DNA from: Narthecium ossifragum
Lineage: Eukaryota; Streptophyta; Magnoliopsida; Dioscoreales; Nartheciaceae
DNA: 64,000 nucleotides
NCBI GenBank assembly: GCA_963920575.1
Contig: OY986970.1
Location: 15,211,588-15,275,587 of the forward strand
Reading direction: 5' to 3'
Shown in pieces: positions 34,096 through 44,355 of this stretch. The position numbers were made by a program, and so were the translations under genes. The first letter of the stretch is position 1. Each line of letters starts with the position of its first letter. The notes beneath the pieces are model-generated. The model made no database searches, was not told where the DNA came from, and worked only from the letters and a program-made list of their open reading frames with translations.

Positions 34096-36357
34096 TGTGA
34101 GGGCCCGTCCCTCAGACCTGGCTCGACCGCGTAGGTAGAGAGCCGGTTTCCTGTTGGCTTGGCTCCGCGTCGGGCACGATCGGGCGATCATGTGGCGGTT
34201 TGGACCCGGGGGCATTTTCGTAAATATGCCCTCTGGTGGTCGGTTTCACACCCGCGTTCCACACACTGCCTTGGATTGATGTATGTGTTTGATTAGAATC
34301 CCTAGGGTGCATCCGATCGGAGGATCGGAGCTCGATCGGGAAAGATCGAATCGGACGGCTGAGATAGATCCAGAGTTTCTATATACGCCCTGTCCCTTTC
34401 TCCTCTTTCCTTCTCTCCTTCTCCTGTCATTTTCTTCGCTTCTCTCTCCTTCGGCTGAGCTAGGGTTTGGAGACTTGGGCTTCGGACCTCGGATCTTGAC
34501 GGCTTGACCAGCGGGACGCGTGGAGGAGCTACCCAACTTGCTCATGTAGGTGTTTCTACCTCGATCTTTGGATCGGGTTCTCGTAGGATAGGTTTTTTTA
34601 TACTTTCACAGTAGGAATACTTGTTGGATTGCTTTGTAGCTCTTTATACATGTGATGTTGTTCATTTCCGGTATTTCCTACGTTGCGAATTCAGTATTCT
34701 AACGGTTGGTTTCCGTATTATCACCGTTTTGTCGGTTTTCATCCATTTGGACCTAGATAGGAGATTTATCCGTGAAAGACTGGATTTCTTCACTCCGTTA
34801 GCTTCCCCATTGTTAAATACACTTGCTTGCAAAATCTCATCTAATTCCAACTTGATTTGATCCTTGAAATCCAAGAAATTGGATTTCTGGCACTGTTCTG
34901 AGGAACTGTGCCTGAGGCTCGATGGTCGATCGGTGCATCGACTGTCAAGCGTTGATACACTCTTTCGGGGCTCGACGGTCGATCGGTGGATCGACCGTCA
35001 AGTATTGTTTTACTCTTTCTGGGTCTGGCGGTCGACCGTCGGGCTCTGTCGGGATTTTAGCTTCCCAAGGTCGATGCATGGATCGACCGCGGGATCATCC
35101 CTTTTTGCCATTTACCTGACGGTCGACCGTCGCATCGACCGTTAGGCGCTGTTTGGTTTTGGGCCTCTCAGGGTCGATGAGTGGATCGACCGTCGCCCTT
35201 GGTTTTCTTCGCTTTGGTCTCACGGTCGATCGCCGGATCGACCGTGACATCGTCTGTGGTCTCACGGTCAATCTCCGGATCGACCGTGACATCGTCCGTG
35301 ACCCCTTGGACTTGGTTTTCTGGCTTTTCTTGGATGGATTTGAATTGTGATTAACATCTAAACATGTTGGGAAGTATGTATGTGGATTTTATGGGGTTTT
35401 CAACGGATTTCCATCTGGTTTGGGGATCGATTAGAGTAAGTTCCTTTTTTGGGCAAATCTATGGTTTCATTTGCCTTTAATACATGTTTGGATGTAGTTA
35501 ATTGCTTAATGGTGTGCTTAGCCATTAGCTAGCTATGAGTGCTAGCTAATGAGGAATTGTGAAACCTTAGCCTCTTGCCGGCGAGTGCCGAGAGCTATTG
35601 TATATCTGTTGGACTTGTAACTGATGATGTGGCATGTAGAGACATCTAGGATAGATGTTTGCCTAGGCTCATGCATTGTGTGCATCAGAGGCATTTGAGG
35701 TTAGGCAGGAGATGGTTTGGGTCGCTGATCTGAGGCTCTCGGGTAGCTCGGATCTAGCCTTAGGACCGTGGCTGGGTAGTCAGGTTTAGTGTGTGATTGT
35801 TTAATCAGAATCTCATGTCCTTTGAGGATTTGCGATAGTTGAATCTGATCAGTGTTTGAGGTTTAGAGGTCGTGTTGTCTTCCAAAGCCAAGTGCTAAGG
35901 GTGGATGTTGATGTGTTCCGACGTGGTTCCCCAAGGCTTGGTATTCCAGCTTGGGTAAGGGTGATCTTGCATGTTACTGTTCCTTGCCCTCCTGGTAACT
36001 TGTTCAGGAGAGAGGTTTCATGACAGGAGCCCTTGGGACATCAACAAGGTTGTGGGACCCGTGGCATCCGTTAGACTTGAGCTGGGAGACGACACTGTTG
36101 TTGTTTTCCTCCTTTCAGTGTGCCGTAGAGTAGAACCCTACTGAGCTTATCGCTCACTCCTACCCGGGCTGCGTTTGCAGGTGCAGGCGGCAGTTCTTCG
36201 TCTGTGGAGCCAGCGGGATCGGCCTTTGACGGCGCGAGTACATCCAGAGGTGCTTGAGGTTGCTGGAGGATTATCTGTTGTACATTTTGATATATATATG
36301 TTGTTGTAAACATTTTGAGGATTTTGGGATCATGTATTATATCTTTACCTTGGGGGT
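34096..36357 (+). repeat. Element B 5' LTR, 3' end lost
   Basis: Starts TGTGAGGGCCC and matches the solo LTR and the 3' LTR. It carries a TATA box at 34380 (TATATA) and GATC palindromes between 34918 and 35300. It is cut after TTGGGGGT (36357), equivalent to 42588 of the 3' LTR. Confidence 0.9.
34918..35300. repeat. Palindrome array in B 5' LTR
   Basis: Units of the form ACGGTCGATC...GATCGACCGT occur at about 34920, 34975, 35030, 35070, 35122, 35170, 35222 and 35265, at 40-60 base spacing. Some arms have one mismatch. In the sister 3' LTR the interval 34984-35199 is absent. Confidence 0.85.
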
Positions 36358-36800
36358 GGACCCTCTTGCTAGAGCTGAGCAGTTCCAGTGGGGGCTTAGG
36401 CCCGAGCTCAGGCGGCTAATCGCGGCTCAGCGCGCTAGCATGTACGCAGAGGTGTTGGACTGTGCCTTGGCAGTTGAGGCTCAGTTGCAGGCGCTGGGGA
36501 CCAGGGCAGTCCAGCCTGCGTCGTCTGCGAGCACCAGTGGCGGAGGACAGCCACGGAGAGCAGCTCAGGGCAGGGGAGGTTCGTGGAGGCAGCAGAGGTA
36601 CCCACGACGCCAGCAGCCATACCAGCGTTACCCACCCCAGTTCCAGTAGCAGCCCAGGCAGAGAGGCCAGCCACTTCTTCCGGCTGGGCCTCAGGGGCAG
36701 ACGTCCGGAGGAGGCCAGAGCCAGCAGCTAGCGCTTGGACCTCCTGTGTGCTTCGAGTGCCGGCAGACGGGGCAATTTCGCAGAGACTGTCCGACGTTGA
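36358..36800 (+). pseudogene. Element B gag, 5' deleted
   Basis: The frame opens out of the LTR junction with DPLARAEQFQWGLRPELR and runs to a TAG at 36649, which stands where the reading frame otherwise continues. After it comes a Gln/Gly-rich stretch and a zinc knuckle at 36749-36790 reading CFECRQTGQFRRDC. The histidine of the usual CX2CX4HX4C is glutamine here (CAA), so this knuckle would bind zinc poorly. The gag core upstream of residue ~50 is lost. Confidence 0.85.
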
Positions 36801-37251
36801 GGGCACAGTTCGCCCGTGGCGGAGCAGGCGGAGGTTGGCGGACACCAGGAGCCGGGAAAGGCAGAGGTCGCGGCGGAGGTCGAGGCGGACCCAGAGGGGG
36901 AGTGTACGCACTTCCAGACCACGAGTACCGAGACTTTGTTCAGCCACCTTTTCAGCCTTACCAGTACCCGCCACCCCAGCAGGCTCTAGCACTTCCACCA
37001 GCTCCAGTTGACCCTCCTGTTCTCAGAGGTACCTTCCAGCTTTTCAGTTCATTTGTAGATGTTCTGATAGATTCTGGGGCGTCTCATTCCTTTGTAGCTA
37101 GCCACTGTGTGGCATCGCTAGGGCTAGAGACTGAGCCACTTGGAGTCACACTACACTTAGACACACCCGTCGGCGGAGGGGCTCGTGTTAAGCTGATCTG
37201 CCATTCCTGCGAGTTGGAGGTCGGGGGCCTCCATGTCTTTCTAGACCTTCG
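36749..37251 (+). pseudogene. Element B protease region, before frameshift
   Basis: Downstream of the knuckle the frame carries a Gly/Arg-rich linker, PYQYPPPQQALALPP, and the aspartic protease with LIDSGASHSFVASHC (DSGAS near 37067). It then goes out of frame: one G is missing from GGGTG compared with A at about 37251, so the CTTCGG codons are followed by TGC TAG. The coding sense continues in another frame from 37252 ([12 protein letters not shown]). Confidence 0.85.
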
Positions 37252-38583
37252 GTGCTAGACATGGTCGGGTTCGACGTGATTCTCGGTATGGATTGGCTGA
37301 CTTCATACCGAGCCGTCATCGACTGTGGGCGTCGTCGGGTGACTGCTTGGACACCTGACGGCGCTCGTTTCGTTCTGTTGGGGGATCGCCAGTTGGCCGA
37401 TTCCCTCTTGTGTGCTTGTCTTCCCAGGCACGAGGGCCAGCTGTCAGCTTTACTGGCGCGCCTTTCCTTGTTCGCTGCAGAAGGCATTCGAGAGGGCAGT
37501 TTGCCTACAGTGGTTTGTGAGTTTGCTGACGTCTTCCCAGACGAGCTACCGGGCCTTCCTCCTTTCAGAGCAGTAGACTTCCAGATAGATCTTGTACCGG
37601 GTACCGGGCCGATCTCTCTGCCAACTTTCAGGATGGCACCAGCAGAGCAGAGGGAGCTGAGGGTCCAGCTGGACGGGTTGATCTGCAGAGGTTTCATCCG
37701 CCCCAGCATGTCGCCTTGGGCAGCTCCTGTATTGTTCGCAAAGAAGAAGGACGGTACGCTTCGTCTTTGCATTGATTACAGGAAGCTAAACGGGGTGACG
37801 GTGTAGAACAACTATCCGATGCCGAGGATCGATGACTTGTTCGACCAGCTCCGAGGCTCTTCGGTCTTTTCGAAGATCGATCTCCGTACTGGCTTTCACC
37901 AGTTGCGGATTCGGGATTTCGACATCCCGAAGACGGCTTTCCGTACGAGGTACGGGTTGTGCGAGTTCACGGTGATGCCGTTCGGCTTGACGAACGCACC
38001 GGCGACGTTTATGGATCTGATGCAGAGGGTCTTCCGACCGTACTTAGATCAGTTCGTGGTGGTTTTCGTCGACGACATCCTAGTCTACTCACGTACCGCG
38101 GAGGAGCACGGGCAGCATCTGAGGACAGTGTTGCAGTTGTTGAGGGGGCATAGGCTATATGCCAAGGCCACCAAATGTGAATTCTGGCTTCCTGAGGTGC
38201 AGAATCTGGGGCACGTGGTGTCAGCGGCAGGTATTTCAGTAGATCCGGCCAGGATCGAGGCAGTGCTACAGTGGCAGAGACCGGTGACAGTGTTCGAGGT
38301 CCGCAGCTTCCTCGGCTTGGTGGGTTACTACCGGAGGTTCGTGCGGGACTTCTCCAGGGTTGCAGGGCCGCTGACCAGGTTGACACAGAAGGCGGTCCCA
38401 TTTGTTTGGGTCGAGGCTTGTGAGCAGGCTTTCATCCTGTTGAGGACCAGGCTAACGAGTGCACCGATCCTTCTAGTTCCAGAGCGAGGCGTCGGCTACA
38501 GTGTCTTTTGCGACGCCAGTGGGGAGGGTCTAGGCTGTGTGCTTATGCAGGAGGGCCATGTGGTGGCCTACGGTTCCAGATAG
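37252..38583 (+). pseudogene. Element B reverse transcriptase
   Basis: 37252-37806 holds [13 protein letters not shown], the protease-RT linker, [14 protein letters not shown] and [16 protein letters not shown]. It ends in TAG where A has AAG (37804-37806). The next stretch, 37819-38583, holds RT with [32 protein letters not shown] and the FVDD active site near 38070. It ends in TAG at 38581-38583 where A has CAG. The frame is the same across both stops. Confidence 0.9.
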
Positions 38584-39237
38584 CTGAAGACCCATGAGAG
38601 GAACTATCCAGTCCACGATCTCGAGCTTGCAGCGGTTGTCTTCGCTCTGAAGACGTGGCGGCACTACCTCTACGGTGAGCAGTTCTCGGTGTACTCTGAT
38701 CATAAGAGTTTGAGGCACGTGTTTACCCAGCGTGACCTCAACCTCAGGCAGCGACGGTGGATGGAGCTTTTAGAGGACTACGATTTCGAGTTGCATTACC
38801 ACCCTGGTAAGGCAAATGTCGTAGCAGACGCTCTTAGCAGGCAGACCAAAGACAGTCGGGTGACCTTCGCAGCAGTGTCAGCTCGGCAGTTGCAGATGCT
38901 GGACACAGTCAGTCAGTTTGGGCTTGACTTTGAGGACCGGGCGATAGGTGGTTTCCTGTATGTTGTTTGCAGCATTCCAGTTCTTTTGGCCAGAGTGATC
39001 GAGGCACAAGCTGGAGACCCAGAGCTCGTGGAGACCCGTGCTGCGGTCGGCACCGCGCACGCAGTTGAGGGCTGGACAGTGTCGGTAGACAGTGGTCTAC
39101 TCTTCAGAGGCAGAGTTGCAGTTCCAGCAGACCCGGCGTTGCGAGAGGAGATCCTTCACGAGTTCCACCACTCCTGTTTCACCGTTCACCCCGGGAGAAC
39201 CAAGATGTACCACGACCTTCGCCGACAGTTCTGGTAG
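38584..39237 (+). pseudogene. Element B RNase H and integrase zinc region
   Basis: The frame resumes after the TAG ([20 protein letters not shown]), giving the RNase H C-terminal part with [10 protein letters not shown] and [18 protein letters not shown] linker follows and then the integrase N-terminal zinc region, [17 protein letters not shown]. It ends in TAG at 39235-39237 where A has TGG. Confidence 0.88.
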
Positions 39238-40400
39238 TGCGGGATGAAGAGGTCAGTAGGTGAGTTCGTTTCCAGATGCCTCACCTGTCAGAAGGTGAAG
39301 GCAGAGCACCGGCAGACCCCAGGTTTGTTGCAACCACTTCTAGTGCCAGAGTGGAAGTGGGAACATATAGCTATGGACTTCGTCACCGGGCTACCCAGGT
39401 CACCGAGGGGGGATGATGCGATTTGGGTCATCGTCGATCGACTGACCAAATCGGCTCATTTCCTCCCCATGAGGACGACAGATCCAGTTGCCAGACTGAG
39501 TCAGAGGTACATTGACAAGGTAGTACGACTGCACGGCATCCCAGTGTCGATAGTGTCGGACAGAGATGCCAGATTCACCGGCAGGTTATGGAGCAGCTTC
39601 CAGGACTCCTTGGAGACAGCACTGATGTTCAACACAGCTTTTCACCCTCACACAGATGGGCAGTCAGAGCGGACTGTCCAGATCTTGGAGGACATGATCA
39701 GAGCATGTGTGCTCGACGCTTTAGGTACTTGGGAGTAGCACGTGACTTTGGTGGAGTTTTCCTACAACAACAGCTTTCAAGCAGTTTGGGTTTTGCACCC
39801 TTTGAGGCGTTGTACGGCAGACCGTGTCGCTCTCTGGTGTGTTGGACTGAGGTTGGGGAGGCGTCCCTTACCGGTCCGGACATCATCAGACAGTCATCAG
39901 AGAGGTTGGCTCAGATCAGGCAGAGACTTCTGACAGCGCAGAGCAGGCAGAAGAGCTACGCAGACTGCAGGCGACGACCCCTGGAGTTCGCAGTTGGCGA
40001 CAGAGTGCTACTGAAGGTGTCCCCGCGCAGAGGGTCGATCAGGTTTGGTAGCAGGGGCAAGCTAGCTCCGAGGTTCACTGGCCCATTTGAGATCGTCAGG
40101 CGTGTTGGAGCAGTCGCCTACTAATTAGCTCTACCTCCGCACATGTCAGCGGTTCACCCCACCTTCCACGTGTCTATGCTGAGGAAGTATATTCCAGATC
40201 CTTCTCATGTGATCAGACACGATGACCTCGAGGTTGAGGAGGATGCCACCTACATAGAGCAGCCAGTGCAAATCATGGATAGACGTGATCAGGTCCTGAG
40301 AGGCAGATCGTTACCGTTGGTCATGGTCAGGTGGTGACACGGCAGTGCAGAGAGTCTGACTTGGGAGCGAGAGAATCGCATGCGTCGGGAGTTTCCCCGA
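39238..40400 (+). pseudogene. Element B integrase and chromodomain
   Basis: 39244-39738 gives RCLTCQKVKAEHRQTPG and the catalytic core ([31 protein letters not shown] carrying the two aspartates and the glutamate). TAG at 39736-39738 is where a tryptophan-like codon stands in A. A one-base loss near 39783 moves the frame. The next stretch, through 40121, contains the GPY/F-type end (GRPCRSLVCWTEVGEASL, RGKLAPRFTGPFEIV) and ends TAA. 40143-40335 then reads MSAVHPTFHVSMLRKYIPDPSHVI and continues, after a TGA, as a chromodomain-like ending with ESLTWERENRMR. The chromodomain targets chromatin. Confidence 0.85.
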
Positions 40401-40504
40401 CTGTTCACCTCTTCAGGTAGTTTCTTGTTGTGGGCATTGGCGCCCCTAGTTGTAGCCTTGTTTGTGCAGGTAAGCCTAGTTGTTTCTTTTTTCCCCCGGC
40501 TTTA

Positions 40505-40538
40505 ACCTTGAATTTCGGGACGAAATTCTTTTTAAGGT
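40505..40538 (+). promoter_or_regulatory. Element B polypurine-type motif
   Basis: Directly before the 3' LTR the sequence reads GAATTTCGGGACGAAATTC then TTTTTAAGGT, the usual signature of Tekay chromoviruses at the plus-strand priming site. The same signature is at 43660-43702 before the A LTR and on the minus strand in G. Confidence 0.7.
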
Positions 40539-42770
40539 TGTGAGGGCCCATCCCTCAGACCTGGCTCAACCGCGTGCGTCGAGAGCCGATTTCCTGTTGG
40601 TTTGGCTCCGCGTCGGGCATGATCGGGCGATCGTGTGGCTGTTTGGACCCCGGGGGCATTTTGGTAAATATGCCCTCTGGTGGTCGGTTTCACACCCGCG
40701 TTCCACACACTGCCTTGGATTGATGTATGTGTTTGATTAGAATCCCTAGGGTGCGTCCGATCGGAGGATCGGAGCTCGATCGGGAAAGATCGAATCGGAC
40801 GGCTGAGATAGATCCAGAGTTTCTATATAAGCCCTGTCCCTTTCTCCGCTTTCCTTCTCTCCTTCTCCTGTCGTTTTCTTCCCTTCTCTCTCCTTTGGCT
40901 GAGCTAGGGTTTGGAGACTTGGGCTTCGGACCTCGGATCTTGACGGCTTGACCAGCGGGACGCGTGGAGGAGCTACCCAACTTGCTCATGTAGGTGTTTC
41001 TACCTCGATCTTTGGATCGGGTTCTCCTAGGATAGGTTTTTTTATACTTTCGCTGTAGAAATACTTGTTGGAATGCTTTGTAGCTCTTTGTACATGTGAT
41101 GTTGTTCATTTCCGGTATTTCCTACGTTGCGAATTCAGTATTCTAACGGTTGGTTTCCGTATTATCGCCGTTTTGTCGGTTTTCGTCTATTTGGACCTAG
41201 ATAGGAGATTTAACCGTCAAAGACTGGATTTCTTCACTCCATTAGCTTCCCCATTGTTAAATACACTTGCTTGCAAAATCCCATCTAATTTCAACTTGAT
41301 TTGATCCTTGAAATCCAAGAAATTAGATTTCTAGCACTGTTTCTGAGGAACTGTGCCCGAGGCTCGACGGTCGATCGGTGCATCGACCGTCAAGCGTTTA
41401 TACGCTCCTTCGGGGCTCGACGGTCGATTGGTTTTCTTCGCTTTGGTCTCACGATCGATCGTCGGATCGACCGTGACATCGTCCGTGGTCTCACGGTCGA
41501 TCTCCGGATCGACCGTGACATCGTCCGTGACCCCTTGGACTTGGTTTTCTGGCTTTTCTTGGATGGATTTGAATTGTGATTAACATCTAAACATGTTGGG
41601 AAGTACGTATGTGGATTTTATGGGGTTTTCAATGGATTTCCATCGGGTTTGGGGATCGATTAGAGTAAGTTCCCTTTTTGGGTGAATCTATGGTTTCATT
41701 TGCCTTTAATACATGTTTGGATGTAGTTAATTGCTTAATGGTGTGCTTAGCCATTAGCTAGCTATGAGTGCTAGCTAATGAGGAATTGTGGAACCTTAGC
41801 CTCTTGCCGGCGAGTGCCGAGGGCTATTGTATATCTGTTGGACTTGTAACTGATGATGTGGCATGTAGAGACATCTAGGATAGATGTTTGCCTAGGCTCA
41901 TGCATTGTATACATTAGAGGCATTTGAGGTTAGGCGGGCGATAGTTTGGGTCGCCGATCCGAGGCTCTCGGGTAGCTCGGATCTAGCATTAGGACCGTGG
42001 CTGGGTAGTCAGGTTTAGGGTGTGATTGTTTAATCAGAATCTCATGTCCTTTGAGGATTTGCGATAGTTGAATCTGATCAGTGTTTGAGGTTTAGAGGTC
42101 GTGTTGTCTTCCAAAGCCTAGTGCTAAGGGTGGATGTTGATGTGTTCCGAAGTGGTTCCTCAAGGCTTGGTATTCCAGCTTGGGTAAAGGTGATCTTGCA
42201 TGTTACTGTTCCTTGGTCTCCTGGTAACATGTTCAGGAGAGAGGTTTCATGACAGGAGCCCTTGGGACATCAACAGGGTTGTGGGACCCGTGGCATCCGT
42301 TAGACTTGAGCTGGGAGACGACACTATTGTTGTTTTCCTCCTTTCAGTGTGCCGTAGAGTAGAACCCTACTGAGCTTATCGCTCACTCCTAATCGGGCTG
42401 CGTTTGCAGGTGCAGGCGGCAGTTCTTCGTCTGTGGAGCCGGCGGGATCGGCCTTTGGCGGCGCGAGTACATCCAGTGGTGCTTGAGGTTGCTGGAGGAT
42501 TATCTGTTGTACATTTTGATATATATATATGTTGTTGTAAACATTTTGAGGATTTTGGGATCATGTATTATATCTTTACCTTGGGGGTATTAGAATGGAA
42601 TCTTGTATCAGTACAACTTGATGTAATATAATTGAATATCTGTTCACCTTTGTAATACAATTGTTTAAATTATCCATCTTTTCCGCTTTGTATCGCGCCG
42701 ATTGAAGATGAATAGTGATAGGAACCCTCACGCCCCGTCCTGGATGGGTTTTCTGGGTCAGCGTGTGACA
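40539..42770 (+). repeat. Element B 3' LTR
   Basis: 2232 bp, TGTGAGGGCCC to GTGTGACA. It matches the 5' LTR with scattered changes and a deletion of about 216 bases at 41430: the last base before the gap is GGTCGAT of a palindrome and the first after it is TGGTTTTCTTCG. TATA box TATATAA at 40824-40830. Two palindromes remain at 41366-41390 and 41450-41520. Confidence 0.92.
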
Positions 42771-43622
42771 GGTTCTGGCGGGGCTTTCAGGAGACAGTTG
42801 GCACACTTCTGACCTTCAGTACGATGTTTCATCCGCAGACAGACGGGCAGTCAGAGCGGACGATCCAGATCTTGGAGGACATGCTGAGAGCATGTGTCCT
42901 CGACGTAGGAGGCAGCTAGGAGGAGCACGTTCCCTTGGTGGAGTTCGCCTACAACAACAGCTACCAGTCCAGTCTTGGAGTAGCACCTTTCGAGGCGTTG
43001 TACGGTAGGTCGTGTCGTTCCCCAGTTTGCTGGACAGAGGTTGGAGAGGCTTCACTCACCGGTCCAGACATCGTCAGGAGGTCGTCAGAGAGGTTAGTGC
43101 AGATCAGGCAGAGGCTTCTGATGGCTCAGAGACAGCAGAAGAGCTATGCAGATCAGAGGCGACGACCGCTTGAGTTCGCAGTTGGCGACAGTGTGTTCAT
43201 ACGGGCAGCACCGTACAGAGGGTCTATAAGGTTTGGCAGCGGGGGCAAGTTGGCTCCGAGGTTCGTCAGGCCATTTGAGATCCTCGAGAGGGTCGACGAG
43301 GTAGCCTACCGCATGGACCTTCCTCAGCGCATGTCAGTTGTGCACCCGACTTTTCACGTGTCGATGCTGAGGAAGTACCACCCCGACCCATCGCATGTCA
43401 TCAGAGTGGATGGCATCGAGCTTGAGTCAGACGAGACGTTCGTTGAGCAGCCTATTTCAGTACTTGACAGGAGGGATCAGGTCTTGCGGGGCAAGACGAT
43501 TCCCTTGGTCAAGGTACTGTGAAGGCACAGAGGTGTCGAGGAGATGACCAGGGAGCGCGAGGCGCGCATGCAGCAGGAGTATCCGCACTTGTTCCCTTCC
43601 CGAGGTAACTTTTGTCCTGTCT
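42771..43622 (+). pseudogene. Element A integrase, part 2, and chromodomain
   Basis: Continues the A integrase after the B insertion. 42776 onwards holds the third part of the core ([14 protein letters not shown]) and ends in TAG near 42917 where tryptophan is expected. 42935-43522 has EALYGRSCRSPVCWTEVGEAS, KLAPRFVRPFEILERVDEVAY and SVVHPTFHVSMLRKYHPDP, and ends in TGA at 43520-43522 (a TGG in relatives). A weak chromodomain-like tail (EEMTREREARM) follows. The end is near 43622. Confidence 0.85.
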
Positions 43623-43702
43623 TCTAGTGTAGCTGTTTCTTTTGTTTCCGAGCCCTACCTTTATCGAATCTCCGGACGAGATTTCTTTTAAAGGTATTAG
43701 GA

Positions 43703-44355
43703 TGTGAGGACCCATCCCTCTACTCCTGTGGCTCGTTGTGGACCGCAAGGGCAATTTGGTAAATTACGCCTTGTCGGCTTGTTTCACACTCGCGTGTGCA
43801 CACACTGACCATGTTTGTGGTAATGTTTGGTTAGAATGGTTAGTGGGACCCAGGATCGAAAGATCCGGGCTTGGGCTTGAGTTCTTGCCCAAGTCTAGCT
43901 TTTTGGACAAATCGGATCGATCTTCTCTAGCTAAGAGATCGATCTTCTTCTGCCAGCGAGGACGCTGGGCCCCCAAGGTGGGGTGGATTGTGAGGCCCGC
44001 TGGGTGTACCGTGGGTCAAGATGCCTGCGCTTAGAGGGCGGGGCTGAGTCGGGTTGCCGAGTAAGCAATCCCACAACGCCTGGGTATGGTCCAGGGTTCG
44101 ATGTACGTATATAGTAACCCTTATAAGACACAACGCGTTTTAAAGCCGTGCTAGCCGTAATCCGCCAGAAAACTCCAAGGTTAAGCGTGCTTGCCTTGGA
44201 GCGGTCCCGGGATTGGTGACCTACTGGGAAGTTTTCCTAGATTTCTGCAGTGAGCCAAAAGTGGACAATATTGTGTCAGATGGGGCCCTCGGGTGGATCC
44301 TGGTCGGACCGGGAGCCCGTGGGGCCGGGGCCCAGTGGAGGGCCGGGGTGTTACA
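43703..44355 (+). repeat. Element A 3' LTR with Cassandra-like second half
   Basis: 653 bp, starting TGTGAGGACCC right after a polypurine-type motif and ending GGGTGTTACA. The first ~120 bases follow the start of Tekay LTRs (TTTCACACTCGCGTGTGC). From about 43819 the 5' LTR copy (30832) runs alongside. From about 43950 it reads the Cassandra internal tail and from about 43990 the Cassandra LTR with a 5S-derived segment. LTR F follows immediately at 44356. Confidence 0.75.
44143..44238 (+). other. 5S rRNA-derived segment in A 3' LTR
   Basis: GCCGTGCTAGCC to GGGAAGTTTTCC follows plant 5S rRNA, with GGTTAAGCGTGCTTG and GATTGGTGACCTACTGGGAAG. Diverged, as at 31157-31250, with the same break points relative to the flanking LTR sequence. 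Confidence 0.8.

Larger units (their letters stand above)
34096..42770 (+). mobile_element. Element B: Tekay-like chromovirus in A
   Basis: Flanks GGATC (34091-34095) and GGTTC (42771-42775) are a 5-bp TSD with one mismatch. The 5' LTR is truncated at 36357 and joins directly to gag; the last 182 bases of that LTR, the primer site, the leader and the start of gag are missing. The 3' LTR (40539-42770) has the intact end but an internal deletion of about 216 bases at the palindromes. The gene order is gag-protease-RT-RNase H-integrase-chromodomain. It is not autonomous because of at least one 5' deletion, two frameshifts and several stops. Confidence 0.92.
30832..44355 (+). mobile_element. Element A: Tekay-type gag-pol with Cassandra-like LTR ends
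   Basis: A plus-strand chromovirus. The 3' LTR is 43703-44355 and a partial 5' LTR is 30832-31352, followed by a Met primer site and a damaged gag-pol. Element B (34096-42770) splits the integrase. Both LTRs end with the same Cassandra-like stretch: an internal tail with GCCAGCGAGGACGCT, a purine tract, and then an LTR from TGTGAGGCCCGCTGG to GTTACA that carries 5S rRNA sequence. The 3' LTR begins TGTGAGGACCC directly after a chromovirus polypurine motif. Most of gag is missing. The 5' LTR start is not where expected, and no TSD can be shown. Confidence 0.7.
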
